From Linnemannia schmuckeri (lineage: Eukaryota > Mortierellomycota > Mortierellomycetes > Mortierellales > Mortierellaceae): a stretch of DNA of 64,000 bases. The stretch lies in contig JANATG010000017.1 of the NCBI GenBank assembly GCA_029449235.1, forward strand, positions 1,132,001-1,196,000. Reading direction: 5' to 3'. The notes below the pieces were generated by a model. That model saw nothing but the letters and a program-made list of their open reading frames with translations. It searched no databases and had not been told where the DNA came from. Positions 10,360 through 20,579 of this stretch are shown here, piece by piece. Made by a program: the position numbers and the translations under genes. Each line of letters starts with the position of its first letter. Position 1 is the stretch's first letter.

Positions 10360-10725
10360 AGACATCAAGGAGCAGCACTAATGGGACAACATCAAAGAGA
10401 CATTATCAAGGGATACCATCAAGAGATAACATCAAGGGACAAGATCAAGGGACAAGATCAAGGGATAACATCAAGGGGCAAGATCAAGAGACAACATCAA
10501 GGGTAGCAACACCAGAGACGGCATCGAGCGACGGCATTAAGGGATGACATCAAGAACGACATTGAGGGATGACATTGAGGAACAACACCGAGAAACAACA
10601 CTGAAAAACGAACAACACCAATGCACAACGTCAAGGGACAAGGTCAAGACATAAAATTTAAGGGACAAGGTTGAGGCAGAAAAATCAAGAGACAGCGTCA
10701 AAGGGCATTTTTAAAAGGATCACAT
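10360..10725 (+). repeat. ATCAAGGG tract with clear ~15-bp periodicity
   Basis: The best preserved tract: GACAAGATCAAGGGA and GATAACATCAAGGG units follow one another at about 15-bp steps from 10400 to 10500 and decay towards the right end. Confidence 0.8.
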
Positions 10726-10759
10726 TTTTTTCAAGGTAAAGATGGCCATCTGTGACGAC
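10726..10759 (+). repeat. 34-bp dispersed repeat, copy 1
   Basis: TCAAGGTAAAGATGGCC followed by RTCTGTGACGAC; also at 26530-26562 with similar A/T-rich sequence after it. Confidence 0.7.
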
Positions 10760-11229
10760 ACATTAATTTTATTTTAATCAATTGACAGATGAAGGGATAA
10801 TTAAATACTCAGGAGACAAATTGTGATCCTGCACAGCTCCCACAAGCTCCATCCGCGCTAGACAAACGGAGAACAAGTAAGCCTCCAAGGGCTCTCTAGA
10901 GATAATAGGAAACAATTGACCAAGGTGAACAAACAAACAAATGGAACAATTGCGAGTCATAGGTAACGCTACCCTTCATGATAGTAGTCAGGGAACGGAG
11001 GAAGAGGAAAAGTTCCACGGAGCCCATCGTCAGATTGCCCACGGTGATTGGTATTGTTATTTCCAAAAGAGATAATGACTACGCACTAGTGGGCCTGCAC
11101 ATCTTCCATATATCTATGTGATTTTCATTGTTAATAATGGTAGGACTGGCTATTTGATGGCATTCACAAAAAGGCTGCTTGCTAGAGAAGGCTCAAAGTT
11201 CCTGGGTCTGGTATTACGGAAACTGATGC
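10760..11229. other. Intergenic, 3' of the lectin gene
   Basis: No coding frame with content, no RNA gene and no strong repeat recognised. Confidence 0.35.
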
Positions 11230-11664
11230 TTAGCATCCAAAAACTTTTCCCCAGCCAACCCAGATCTCACCCTTATTGTTCAGGCTGACGTCGGCACCAG
11301 TCTTATGGAGGTAGGTATATGCGCCTCGCCAGTATCCTAGCCTGCCAAATGGGGATTCTAGGCTGAGGAATGGTGAGTCTAGGGCCCAATCGCCAGAAAA
11401 CTGTGCATAGACGCCATCTGTTCCATCAGTATGGCTTGCCCAACAGGAGCGGTCCTCATTGTAGAGGACTAGATTTCCGTCGTACTGCATGACAAACGTG
11501 AATCCACCGTTTTGAAGGCACTGTCCCGGAAGCAGTCTGTCCTCAAAGGAAGTGCCAATGCTTTTTTTACATTGATCACTCTGAGCAATCGCGGGAGTAC
11601 CTGCTGCGACAAAAATGGCCGCAACTAGGCACATGGTCGTGATGGCACGAAGCGCGATGGCCAT
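11230..11664 (-). CDS. Secreted bulb-type (B-)lectin domain protein (144 aa)
   Basis: Predicted secreted mannose-binding-type lectin. Residues 1-27 form a signal peptide (MAIALRAITTMCLVAAIFVA...). The motif QYDGNLVLY at 60-68 fits the QxDxNxVxY mannose-binding signature, followed by CWASHTDGT. Later repeats of the fold are degenerate: SLNNKGEIWV lacks the Gln-Asp-Asn set, so only one canonical sugar site is visible. Cysteines at 32, 49, 74 and 144 may form two disulfides. The frame is open upstream of this ATG, but a TATA box (12033-12039), a donor at 11902 and a CAG acceptor at 11669 indicate a leader intron ending 4 nt before this ATG. Sugar specificity is inferred from the motif. Confidence 0.8.
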   Translation of the reverse strand: MAIALRAITTMCLVAAIFVAAGTPAIAQSDQCKKSIGTSFEDRLLPGQCLQNGGFTFVMQYDGNLVLYNEDRSCWASHTDGTDGVYAQFSGDWALDSPFLSLESPFGRLGYWRGAYTYLHKTGADVSLNNKGEIWVGWGKVFGC

Positions 11665-11668
11665 TTCA

Positions 11669-11902
11669 CTGACGAAGGAGGAGGCAAAAGAGTGGGGAAG
11701 AGTAAGGCAAGTTAGAAATGCAATAGGAATAGGTTGATTATGCGACCATAAACAATAGTTTGAATCCATAGAGCATCAGTCGTGAACATTGCTCCCATGA
11801 GTGCAATTACTGCCATGTAGCCTTACCAATGTCTGGTCTAGAAAACAAGAGAGTTGGCAGATCTTCAAACGATCCTGTGAGCGTTCGTGATAGAGTAGCT
11901 AC
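11669..11902 (-). other. Likely 5'UTR intron of the lectin gene
   Basis: AAGG|GTAGCT at 11902 and a pyrimidine-rich stretch ending CGTCAG at 11669 on the minus strand; the ATG follows after TGAA. Confidence 0.55.
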
Positions 11903-12032
11903 CCTTGAGAGGATGCAGTGGCTGTGCTTAAGATGAGGCTGTGGTGGTTGTGCTGGAATTGTTGATACAGGTCTGGAGGCTTGAAATTTGAACAGATGGG
12001 TTTCGGTTGAAGATTGCTGGGAGTATGATCTA

Positions 12033-12039
12033 TTTTATA
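12033..12039 (-). promoter_or_regulatory. TATA box of the lectin gene
   Basis: TATAAAA on the minus strand, about 130 bp before the predicted leader-intron donor. Confidence 0.5.
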
Positions 12040-12480
12040 CCAGAATGAAATGAACTTACCGTTTAAACACAAAGGAAGAGCATGTATGCCATATTACCAT
12101 TCCTTTCTGAACTTCTACCAAGGGGTTAGAGAAACTCAGGACAAAGACGACAATCTTGTGGGAGACAACAAATTAGGTGAGAAGATTCAAACCGACACCA
12201 ATCAGATTGAGCGGCCATCAGCTCATGATGAGAGGAAGCATATGAATGGGGCCACCAAGCCTATTGGCAACTGGATCAAGACTAAAAACTCAGGGGAGAG
12301 AAACAAAGAAGGGAAAGGAGAGAAACTCCATCCAACTGGGCATCTGGTCAGGATGGAGGCCATTTAGGAAAAAGACCAATACGAAATGCCTAATCCATTG
12401 AGCTGTTGAACTAGAGGGAGAAATCCAGGACGAGAAAACAAACCAGGAGAGCAACACTCTCATATTGAGCGGAGGGAAGT
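12040..12480. other. Intergenic, unexplained
   Basis: A 105-codon forward frame (12050-12367) is rich in Lys, Asn and Glu with no recognisable domain; not called as a gene. Confidence 0.3.
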
Positions 12481-12960
12481 GCATACGAAATGGCCAGGGC
12501 GGGCAAAGGAGAACATGGTGAAAAAGGGAGCACGCTCAAAAACTTGAAAAGTAGTCAAAGTCTGGTACAACAATAACGATGTAGAAGGATCAAGGAGAGT
12601 GTAATGCTGGAAATGTTAAGGTTCAATAGCACATATCCACCGAGACACCAAATAAGTCAAGGGGGCGAAGATGAATTAGGGCGGCCGCCGAAAGGCAAAG
12701 AGATTCCAAGTGGATAACAAGGGGAGAGTAGGAAGCAAAAGGCGCGAGTCCAAGGATCAAGGGGTAACCAAAAGAGAGTACCGACATCCAAGGCGTGGAC
12801 GGAGGTGGGCCTAGAGTTCGCGTCGCTCCTGTTTGGGGTGGGGCGAGAAAGATTAAAGCGGAGGGATCAAGGATGGTAGAGAAAGGAGGGTCAGAAACAA
12901 AACGATCAGGCGCGTGGAGCAGCTGAAAAATGAGGTAGGAAGATCAAGAAAGGGGCAGCG
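12481..12960 (+). repeat. Weak ATCAAGG tract
   Basis: Spaced GGATCAAGGAG, AGTCAAGGGGGCG and CCAAGGATCAAGGGG units in purine-rich sequence; less regular than the other tracts. Confidence 0.5.
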
Positions 12961-12965
12961 CAGGA

Positions 12966-13196
12966 ATGCAGACCTCGATGCAGGAAGGCCAAGCGCCGCA
13001 GCAGCTTCTTGATCCTGTCCGTCGCGACCGAGAGAGGGTTGGGCTTTCTGCCAGCACTGGGTACGTTGTTCTCCTTGGCGATCCTCTACACCGTTCCATA
13101 GCCGACATTAGTTTCCCTCGTCGCTTGCCGGAGCGAAACGTTCGTATCCAGCTGACGCAACACTCGAGCTTGCTATTCCCTGGAGAGGGATTGCAT
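12966..13196 (-). pseudogene. N-terminal HTH part of a Tc1/mariner transposase, broken
   Basis: On the minus strand one frame reads ARVLRQLDTNVSLRQATRET, GYGTV, a stop, then RIAKENNVPSAGRKPNPLSV. This is the paired HTH and GRxx linker of Tc1-type transposases. Two TAG stops interrupt the frame (near 13171 and 13090). No catalytic domain follows on this strand. The catalytic part of a Tc1 transposase found at 16.1-16.9 kb is on the other strand and is a separate remnant. Confidence 0.6.
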
Positions 13197-13555
13197 CTGA
13201 ATGAAAAGTGGCTGGTCGTATGTTGGAGGGGGGTTGATTGTGTTGGTGGGGTAAAAGAAAGAGAAAGGCGAAAAAGATAGGTGGGGTGGAAGGTAAAATG
13301 TCTACAACAGCTTATATGAGGATTCTAAATTTCTGTTTCCGACCTTTTTTCTACTGGGATGAGAGCAAGGCAAGAGAGAGCCGCCACGCTGAAACGAACA
13401 TGGGGAAGGTTATGAGCCAACGCAGGGGGCCGAGTGCGTTTAGGTAGAGGAGATGGCGAGCTTTGGACACAACGTCTGCTATTGGATCAATCTTTTGAAG
13501 AACAATACCAAGGATGTAATGTATCACGAGAGGGTTAAGAGAATGGTCTTTCTTC

Positions 13556-13780
13556 TGGCTCGTTCGGCATTCTTCTGTGGTGCTTGCAGTAGTCATGCAT
13601 CTGCTTGAGCAATGTCATTACGAATGAGAGAGCGAAGGAAATCACACCAAGGAAGAGCATGAAATGTCGATATGTAAGTGTAACTGGTTTTTCGATCTGT
13701 ATATCTGTACGTCTGTTCGTAATGGGAGATGGGGGTGAGGTATGTGTCTGCGTCGTTTGCATTCGTATGTGTGCACGGAG
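13556..13780. repeat. Member of a diverged local repeat family (copy a)
   Basis: CTCGTTCGGCATTC, GTGCTTGCAGTAGTC and GCTTGAGCAATG match 14225-14295 and 15575-15630. The right part (TACGTCTGTTCGTAATGGGAG, then GTATGTGTGC) also matches 17188-17255. Confidence 0.5.
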
Positions 13781-13984
13781 TGGCGCTTGAGGGAGGGAGA
13801 CGACATCACCATTCTCATATGCATATAGAGGGAAGACAGAAAAGGCTCAGGATAGGCAAAAAAGAATGCAGGAGACAACATTATCCTTACCCATCATAGG
13901 TGGACCAAGCACTGAAGCGCATCAGACAGAAGAAGATGGCAATGCCAAATTTAGTCCTCGAGGCATTGAGCCAGGATGGAGTAA

Positions 13985-14295
13985 ACCTAGGAGTTGAACA
14001 AATCAGGGACATCTCTCTCATGACAGGAAGGAGAATTCAAGGGCAAGCAACAATAAGAGATGCCGAAAACAGGAAGTAAGGATAGAAATATAAAATATCA
14101 AGGGGTAACGAGTAAAGAAGGAATAGCGAGAACGAGGAACAAGGACGGTACAACGCTCGGAACGCAAAGAATTAAGGATCACATGGTACCAAGAACTTAA
14201 TAGGGTTAAGGAAGAGAAGGAGCATACTCTTGCTCGCTCACTCGTTGATTCTCGAGAGTGCTTGCTGTGAACATGTATCGGCATGAACAATGGCG
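13985..14295. repeat. Local repeat family (copy b) with an ATCAAGGG tract
   Basis: AAGGATCACATGGTACCAAGAA aligns with 15455-15475 (GATGAAGAACCACACGGCTCCAAG) and the end GAGTGCTTGCTGTGAACATG...GAACAATGG aligns with 15590-15620. Confidence 0.5.
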
Positions 14296-14477
14296 ACGCT
14301 TAAAGGACCTTGAGCGATAGGGAAAGGAATTCATGCAGAGACAAGGCAATTTTAAACAGCATTACAGGAACTAATGCTGAAGCGAATCATCTACATTGCT
14401 AACATTCAAGTCCAGAGTGGACAGTATGTACTTCTCAGATTTCATAGAAATTGAGTTCCGTGGGAAATGATCTGGTT

Positions 14478-14717
14478 TTAATCATTCATACAAGTGTTGC
14501 CGTAGGCGGGGTTTAGGACTCCGACAACGTTGACGGTGATGCCGCAGGCATTGACCGGAACATGGGCGGAAACCTTAATATTGTTGCCACTAACTACGCC
14601 AGGTGATTCCCAGGCATCTCCGGGAGCGTATGACCCAGGGATCGGGGTAGCACAGGCCATGGGCATCATGCCGCAAGCGATTACAAATACGAGAAGGCAC
14701 GCAGTACGAAAGACCAT
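14478..14717 (-). CDS. Secreted chaplin-domain-like protein (79 aa)
   Basis: Residues 1-23 form a signal peptide (MVFRTACLLVFVIACGMMPM...). The mature region from about 38 reads SPGVVSGNNIKVSAHVPVNA, then CG, then VNVVGVLNPAYGNTC. This matches the chaplin domain of Streptomyces (SPGxxSGNxxQVPVHxPVNxCG...NPAxGNTC), including two cysteines 18 residues apart (58, 76). In Streptomyces such domains form surface amyloid that makes aerial hyphae hydrophobic; the same role here is only a hypothesis. Single exon, one domain, secreted, no sorting signal. A TATATAAG box lies at 14829-14836 and a GTT/AAC microsatellite sits in the leader. Transfer from an actinobacterium or convergence are both possible. 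Confidence 0.75.
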   Translation of the reverse strand: MVFRTACLLVFVIACGMMPMACATPIPGSYAPGDAWESPGVVSGNNIKVSAHVPVNACGITVNVVGVLNPAYGNTCMND

Positions 14718-14719
14718 TG

Positions 14720-14755
14720 TCGTCGTCGTTGTTGTTGTTGTTGTTGTTGTTGTTG
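14720..14755. repeat. GTT/AAC microsatellite in the chaplin-like gene leader
   Basis: About ten GTT units directly upstream of the start codon (AAC in the transcript sense), so its length would change only the 5'UTR. Confidence 0.85.
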
Positions 14756-14828
14756 ATGATGAGGGTAAATAGGCAGAGATGTTTCGTCTTCAGTGGAAGT
14801 GAGGAAACATAAAGGAGGTGCCGCATCT

Positions 14829-14836
14829 TATATATG
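14829..14836 (-). promoter_or_regulatory. TATA box of the chaplin-like gene
   Basis: TATATAAG on the minus strand about 115 bp upstream of the ATG. Confidence 0.5.
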
Positions 14837-15215
14837 TGAAGAAGCAGCGAATTGTATTCTGTTCAAGGAGGGAACCCATTCTCGTTGGATATCTGACCCA
14901 GAGTGGAGAGAATCCAGGAGAGAGCACGATTAGATAGACATCTCTCAAACAGTAGGAGTGGCAATCAGTGCACACGAAAATGAGAGGTGCAGAAAAGGAA
15001 AAAGGGGAACAGAAAGAAAATATCAAGGGTAACCAGAGAAGACGCAAACAGATGGACTACCAGCAACGTTTTTTTTCTTTCTGTTTACCTGTGTACTTAA
15101 GGAGAAGGGATAGGGTGGTTGGAGAATACTCTCCGCTCATGTCCATGTTGCATGAAGGCTTGAAAGGCGAAAATAGGGGTTAAGATGTTATCCCTTCTTT
15201 CGCTCATCCCTCCGA

Positions 15216-15366
15216 ATTTTCCTCAATCTTGGTCAGGTTAACTCGATAAAAAAATGTCGCTGCTCTGGACTCTTGCCTCTTCTCCTTTTGCTTCTTATTC
15301 CCCTTCCTTTTGCTGCACTCCCAACCCCCCTAAAAAATTTTCAATCCTGGTCTGGGTAACTCGATA
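15216..15366. repeat. Two direct repeats ~120 bp apart
   Basis: TTTTCCTCAATCTTGGTCAGG and TTTTCAATCCTGGTCTGGG, each followed by a TAACTCGATA core; related in wording to the tandem array at 33622-33840. Confidence 0.5.
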
Positions 15367-15404
15367 GGAGTGGTGTTGTTTCCCTTCTTTTATCGAGGAA
15401 GAGA

Positions 15405-15630
15405 GAAACAAGATGGAGATCAAGGGAGGAAAATTGTTTAGAACGTAAAGGATGAAGAACCACACGGCTCCAAGAAGCAGAGGGATCAAGGATGGGACAA
15501 CACGAGAGAGAGAATACGTCAAGGACGAAATGGGTCAAGGCAGGTTAAAAGATGGGAATGGACATCCTGCTTTCTCATCCGTTCGGGTGCTTGCTGTGGT
15601 CCACTTGCTTGGACAATGGCGGTGTGAAGG
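15405..15630. repeat. Local repeat family (copy c) with an ATCAAGGG tract
   Basis: See copy b. Contains GATCAAGGGAGG and GGGATCAAGGATGG units and ends in GTGCTTGCTGTGG...GGACAATGG. Confidence 0.5.
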
Positions 15631-16109
15631 GGCAGGGAAAAACGGAGAAAAAGTGAGTGGTATAGTGAGAAAAACCACGGCAAGAAGGAAAGGATCTATG
15701 TATATGGCTACGGTGCGCGTACAAGTTGTTCACATGTCGCATCATATCCAACGTTCTCCCTCGAATCTCACGGCTCATCTTGCTAATGTAACACGGGCCC
15801 CTAGCAAGATTCATTCTCCTGACATCGCTCCTGCATCCACGAAAACTTCATGGAAGCCAAAGCTTTCGTTAACAATATACGCCTGTTCAATCCGCCCATG
15901 TACTGTACATTCGTGCGGACTGTGACGATATCGAGCGCAAAGATTTTCATACTGCTGTACACCCATTTGTTTCCATCTCTTTCTTCAACCACACAGCTCA
16001 CACCCTCTACACCCCTACTGCCTACCACAAACGCACCTACATGAAATACGCTCTCATTCTTCAACCAATAAAGCTCTTGTTCTTCGACTGTTCGAGCAGG
16101 AGAATTCGG

Positions 16110-16920
16110 TCCTGCAGACGCACGCGCTCACAGGGATATCTATCGAATCGGTGCAGGCTACCAGGCAAAGCAACAAGGGAAATATTCCGCCCACAAGCCT
16201 GGTCCGCAGCCTTTGGTTTCAGAGCGAACGAAAAGTAGGTTGGCGAAGGAGTATGACACCGGCAACATGACCAAGCTAATTGAGCGCCAGCGTTTCATAC
16301 AGACAGCCGAAGAAGTGGACGTTAGCACGAGTTGCGCGCGTAAGTGTTTGCGGCAGCATAGCTTGAAGACCTACGTCAAGTAATGGCGTCCCAAACTGAA
16401 CCATGGTCACCGTCGACGACCGCCCCTCTTTGCATTGCGACATGCATATTGGACAGCAGAGGCAGTGACAGCAAATCGTTTTCTCAGACCAGTCTTGTTT
16501 TAGCAAGATTGGCTCCTCTGGCAGGCATTGGTACTATAAATGACGGCATCGGAACGGAGTGCAACCTCGCACGATGCTACATGCCGTACAAGGGGGAGGT
16601 ATCATAACGATATCTCCGTGTGGGATTGCTTGACCTTTTATGGCCCAGGCGATCTGTCGCTGGCAGCATGGATTCGGATGAGTACGCACTCATGCTACAG
16701 GATTACCATCGCGCGACATGCCACTTCCATGGGATGTCACCCAGAGATACTTGGTTTCAGTATGACAATTCCTCGTGGCATACATCCCGTGCGACGTTGG
16801 CGTATATCAAAAAGAAAAAAAATCAAGCTGCTTCCCGACTGTACGGCGGGATGCCAAAGAGGATGAAAGAAAATATCAAGAGAAGGGTAGGAAGCGCCAG
16901 GCGAGAAATGGTGGACGATA
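16110..16920 (+). pseudogene. Tc1/mariner transposase, multiply frameshifted
   Basis: The forward strand carries, in order but in shifting frames: PLVSERTKSRLAKEYDTGNM and RQHSLKT (second HTH), LNHGHRRRPPLFALRHAYW, FSDQSCFSKIGSSGRHWYYK (first catalytic Asp region), a degraded VQGGG segment, YGPGDLSLAAW, and FQYDNSSWHTSRATLAYIKK (second Asp region). This is the standard order of a Tc1-type DDE/D transposase. In-frame stops (for example TAA near 16381) and at least two frame changes make it non-functional. No terminal inverted repeats were identified. Confidence 0.75.
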
Positions 16921-16929
16921 AATGTCAAA

Positions 16930-17280
16930 CGCCGTTAACGCACAGCCCCTTCAAATGGATATGGATGCCCCTTACTACCAGTAAAATGGGAGTGAGTTTG
17001 AAAGGTCCAAGGTTATCATATGCTCCTGACCATGCTAGAGGAGACCCGCATTCATTGACGGTTAGGTTGGCGTATGGTCTTTGAAAAGTTGCGAGAACAT
17101 TAAGAAAAAGCTGAAATATGATGAACACTTGAACGAACTGTACAAGCATTGTAGCTTGTCCAACTGGTTAGTCGCCTGCATGCCTCTACGTCTGTTCGAA
17201 ATGAGAGGGAGTGAGTGTATTGGGTGCGTATTTGTGTGCGATGGGATGAATGCCTGATGAATTAATGGAGGCAACACCAT
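16930..17280. other. Intergenic
   Basis: Contains the 17188-17255 segment related to 13700-13780. Nothing else recognised. Confidence 0.35.
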
Positions 17281-17284
17281 GTAC

Positions 17285-17293
17285 TATATAAGG
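17285..17293 (+). promoter_or_regulatory. TATA box for the small secreted protein at 17575
   Basis: TATATAAGG, about 285 bp upstream of the ATG; a TTCTCATTAG acceptor-like site lies 27 bp before the ATG, suggesting a leader intron. Confidence 0.4.
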
Positions 17294-17574
17294 TTGGCGT
17301 CTGACGAGCAGGTTGACTGAGCATTTTCGAACGCTCCTCTCTCCTCACAGGCAGTACTCGTCTTACTTCGAACGTCCCATTGCAAGCGCCATCACTGATC
17401 AATCCCGGATATTCATATCCCCTTCCCTCTATACAATAAATAGACATTGGAACATTCTCAAATGAAGTACTCTCGAGGTGGTACCAACTTTTCTTTGGCC
17501 TATTCAAATGGCTGACCCTAGTATTCAACATCTGTTCTTCTCATTAGACCAGCTACCGCGCAGCGCTCAAGACC

Positions 17575-17769
17575 ATGAAATCTTGTGCTCCTCTCTTCTC
17601 AATAATACTTATGAGGATTGTGTTGCTAGCAACATTCGCAATGAGTGATTGTATCACCGTTGATCAGTGCGAGGATGGAGGTGGTGACCTTTATCATACC
17701 GGAAACAGCGATTTTTGCCAGGGTGGCAATTATGACCAGATGGTAATTTATTCAGACGGTGGAAATTAG
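17575..17769 (+). CDS. Small secreted protein (64 aa)
   Basis: A 64-residue protein with a hydrophobic N-terminus (residues 4-23, FSIILMRIVLLATFAM within it) and an acidic, Gly-rich mature part (ECD-like cluster DQCEDGGGDLYH, FCQGGNYDQM). Three cysteines in the mature part. No family recognised. A TATA box about 285 bp upstream and a possible leader intron support a real gene, as for the other small secreted genes here. It could still be a truncated remnant, because the frame stops abruptly after SDGGN. Confidence 0.45.
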   Translation: MKSCAPLFSIILMRIVLLATFAMSDCITVDQCEDGGGDLYHTGNSDFCQGGNYDQMVIYSDGGN

Positions 17770-18414
17770 TACCATTCAGGAGCGCAACATACCCTCCCTC
17801 TCAAGTCTATAGCTCTTCTATAGCGCCACTAACAGTCCTTCACTAAATTCCCAAACAAATCCCTAAACAAAAGTCTTTACATAACAAGCTCTGAACACTC
17901 CACGACATGCATCGTTATCTTTTCGCTCGTTTTTGTACAGTTCTACTGTCTTGGCATCCATCATTTAGTTAAACATAGCAATCATTTAACCTATGTTCGC
18001 AGTCCGACTCATTTCGTAAGCCAGCTATTTCGGCGATACTTGTCAAATGCTATGTTTCCTTTCCTCCAGAAAGAGTTTCTTGATGCTACCATTTCTCTGG
18101 GGAACATGCGTTGCGTGTATGTACATCGAAGGAAGTCGATTTGTTGTGCCATGCGATTATATCAACTTGACTTCGGTGTGTCGTCGCTTGTCTTGACAAT
18201 GCAACCAAAGAACTGTCGAGATGAAGGAGTGATATATGTTGGCTGAGGTTTAAGGTCTTCTGGTAGCAAATGATCGAGATCGCGCTGAGGTGGCGTGTGG
18301 ACGTATTGGCGGACTGGAATGTCATCAAGACGAGTCTATTGAGAACAAAATAAGAAATTAAGAGTACAGAGATGAATCCCTCATAAACTCGGGCCTACGT
18401 TAAGTTAGTTGTTA
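17770..18414. other. Intergenic
   Basis: No recognisable coding content, RNA gene or repeat. Confidence 0.3.
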
Positions 18415-20313
18415 TTAGAATATTGAAGTTACCTTGACGGTGTTGAGTAGCTCCAAGCAGCGAACCAAGCAGTGGGTGTCGTTCGTATCGCGTGGCAGGT
18501 ATTCAGTGCCAATCTCCGTCCACAGGTACAGGCCTGAGTGGAACCTAAGCTCGTAAACAGCGAGTCGATAGCCTAGGCGTACAGCAGGGAATGTATCAGA
18601 AAAAGGTGAGCGCATCTAGTGGAGTGAAACGATAGTTTGTGAAGCATGCATTTGTTCCAGATATGAGCACTTCTTATTCTGACCAAAGACCTGCAGGCAA
18701 ATGACAAAATGATTGTGCGTCGTTCACAAAAGTGTAGATCGATCGCGTCCTTCGCCAAAGACGTCAGAGCCCATTTGTCCTGGATTAAAGGCGCGTCCTG
18801 TGTGCGTCCTTGGGGGCCTTGACTTCTCCAAAGCCCAAATCAAACTTTTCCTTGAGGATAGCGCAATCGGGCTTGTTTGTATCTCGCATGCCTCGATGCT
18901 TTGGAGAGCCTGGTGAGGGTCGGTTGGCGGGGTAAGAGGGGACGACACCAGAGAATCAAGGACCCTATGGCAGAATGTATCCTCATTGCCGACTATGGAT
19001 GGCAGGGTAATTGACGGAAACTTCTTGGAGCTAAACAAGGAAAAGAAGGAAAAGGAGGAATCGCCATAACGAGTACGCGAGTAGTTGGTTGAATACATAC
19101 ATGGGTTGTTGGGATCATGCCTGAAGGAGTGAACTTGAAGACATACAGATCTTGGAAAAGCTGTGACAGGTCCCTCTTTGAATCTGCCTCGAGCGCACGG
19201 GATCGGACCCACTCAGTTGATGCAATCTCGTATGACAGGTCCAGGATGAAACGAGTCATCTCGGTCGGGAGTCGATTCACGGCGGGCTTGATCTCGGACA
19301 AGATGCTGTGATGTATGTTGGTTGACATTCCTGGCAGTTGTTCTGCCGTGTCACAGATAAAGCTTGCCGAGCTATTGGCGTTGCATGGCAAGTATGAGTC
19401 ATTAGCAAGAGCGCGACATACTGGTGCGCGGCAGCGAAGAAGCACCAGGAAACTCGTCTTGAGAGGTCTACAGCATCTGGTGGAGATCCTTGATTGACAA
19501 CTTAAGGCTCTCATTGTTGATGAAGAGGGCCGCTTCCCCCTGCAGAAGCCTGAAAGCACTCTCAACGTCGAGTCCAGTCATCGTGCGTGATGCGCCGTGC
19601 CGAATCGAGATTAAAGTGAGGCTGTGGCTCACTCGCTGAGACCGCATGGCCATTATCATTGTCGGAGTTGGTAGCTGTCTCGTGGAGGCTGATGAAGGTG
19701 GTATCCTCTTCGTTAATCTCCCGGCTTGTTGAATTCTCGCCTGCAGCCATCGCCTGCTTTTTGTTCTCCTTGAAGGAGCACCTAAGTCCAAACAATGGAA
19801 AGCACTAAGTCTCCAAAGGACAATGTAAATGTTGGCAACAAACAATTTGGCATAGAAACCAAAATTGCCTTGCTGCATCTTTCGCTTTGACCGCACTGAG
19901 GGCTCTATCTCAACTTGACTATTGCTGTCACCCTCCGATAGCCCTGCAGCCTTCGATGTCTCATTCGGGCTTGCATTCTGCACGATCCTTGCAGTCTTGG
20001 CGGCCGCGATATCGAAATTGAACTTTATCTCATGTCGCTCAATCTTGAGCATGAGTTTTGACCAGAATCGTCACAGAGTGTGCTTCCTGAAGGTGCTGTA
20101 TGCTGTATTCAACGACTGTCGACGCCATGCTTTGAGCTGAGTGGAATTGATCAAGGCCGCATAGGTGTCTTGGGCATCCTGCAAGCAGGATAGCTTGAAC
20201 TTTTGGACAAACGAAGCGAACGAGACATGCTCGTTTTCACACTGTTCCAGGGCCCAAGCCAGATCCCTCCTAAGGTAGACTGATTCCCTTTCGTCATTTG
20301 GCTCCTCCTGCAC
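18415..20313 (-). pseudogene. PD-(D/E)XK nuclease-like protein gene, degraded
   Basis: Minus-strand multi-exon gene remnant. From the 5' side: LAWALEQCENEHVSFASF, LMLKIERHEIKFNFD, an acidic Ser-rich part (19795-19600), TGLDVESAFRLLQGEAALFI, a conserved-looking helical part (SILSEIKPAVNRLPTEMTRF), then NKPDCAIL followed about eight residues later by GFGEVKAP, and finally YRLAVYELRFHSGLYLW. The spacing of PD and ExK fits the PD-(D/E)XK nuclease fold. It is broken: an in-frame TGA at 20071-20073 lies between two open stretches of the same frame, the frame changes near 19590, and a stop follows the ExK motif. Some frame changes may be introns. The family is known to me only as a recurrent zygomycete type without a firm name; function is inferred. 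Confidence 0.5.
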
Positions 20314-20579
20314 ATTCTAGTTACTCTCTTGTGTCGACTGGTGTCTAAGTGTCGCCATCTCGGGCGAGGATTAACGGGCGCTTATACCATATCGTTAATG
20401 GTCGATGATCTAGTTGTGAAACTCAGTAATGAAGACAAAAAGGGGAATAAGGAACAGTTAGAGGCGCTCAAACTACCCTGCTTATGTTTTGTATTGAAGA
20501 TGGCAAGGAAGAAAGGAGCGCTTCCAGCATGTGCATACGGCAGTACACACTGGCGCATGTATCTCGGCTGGATCAAATG

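Noticed and set aside
10360..10725. CRISPR-like array
   Set aside because: The repeated word is short and degenerate, spacing is about 15 bp without true spacers, and no cas genes are present in this eukaryotic sequence.
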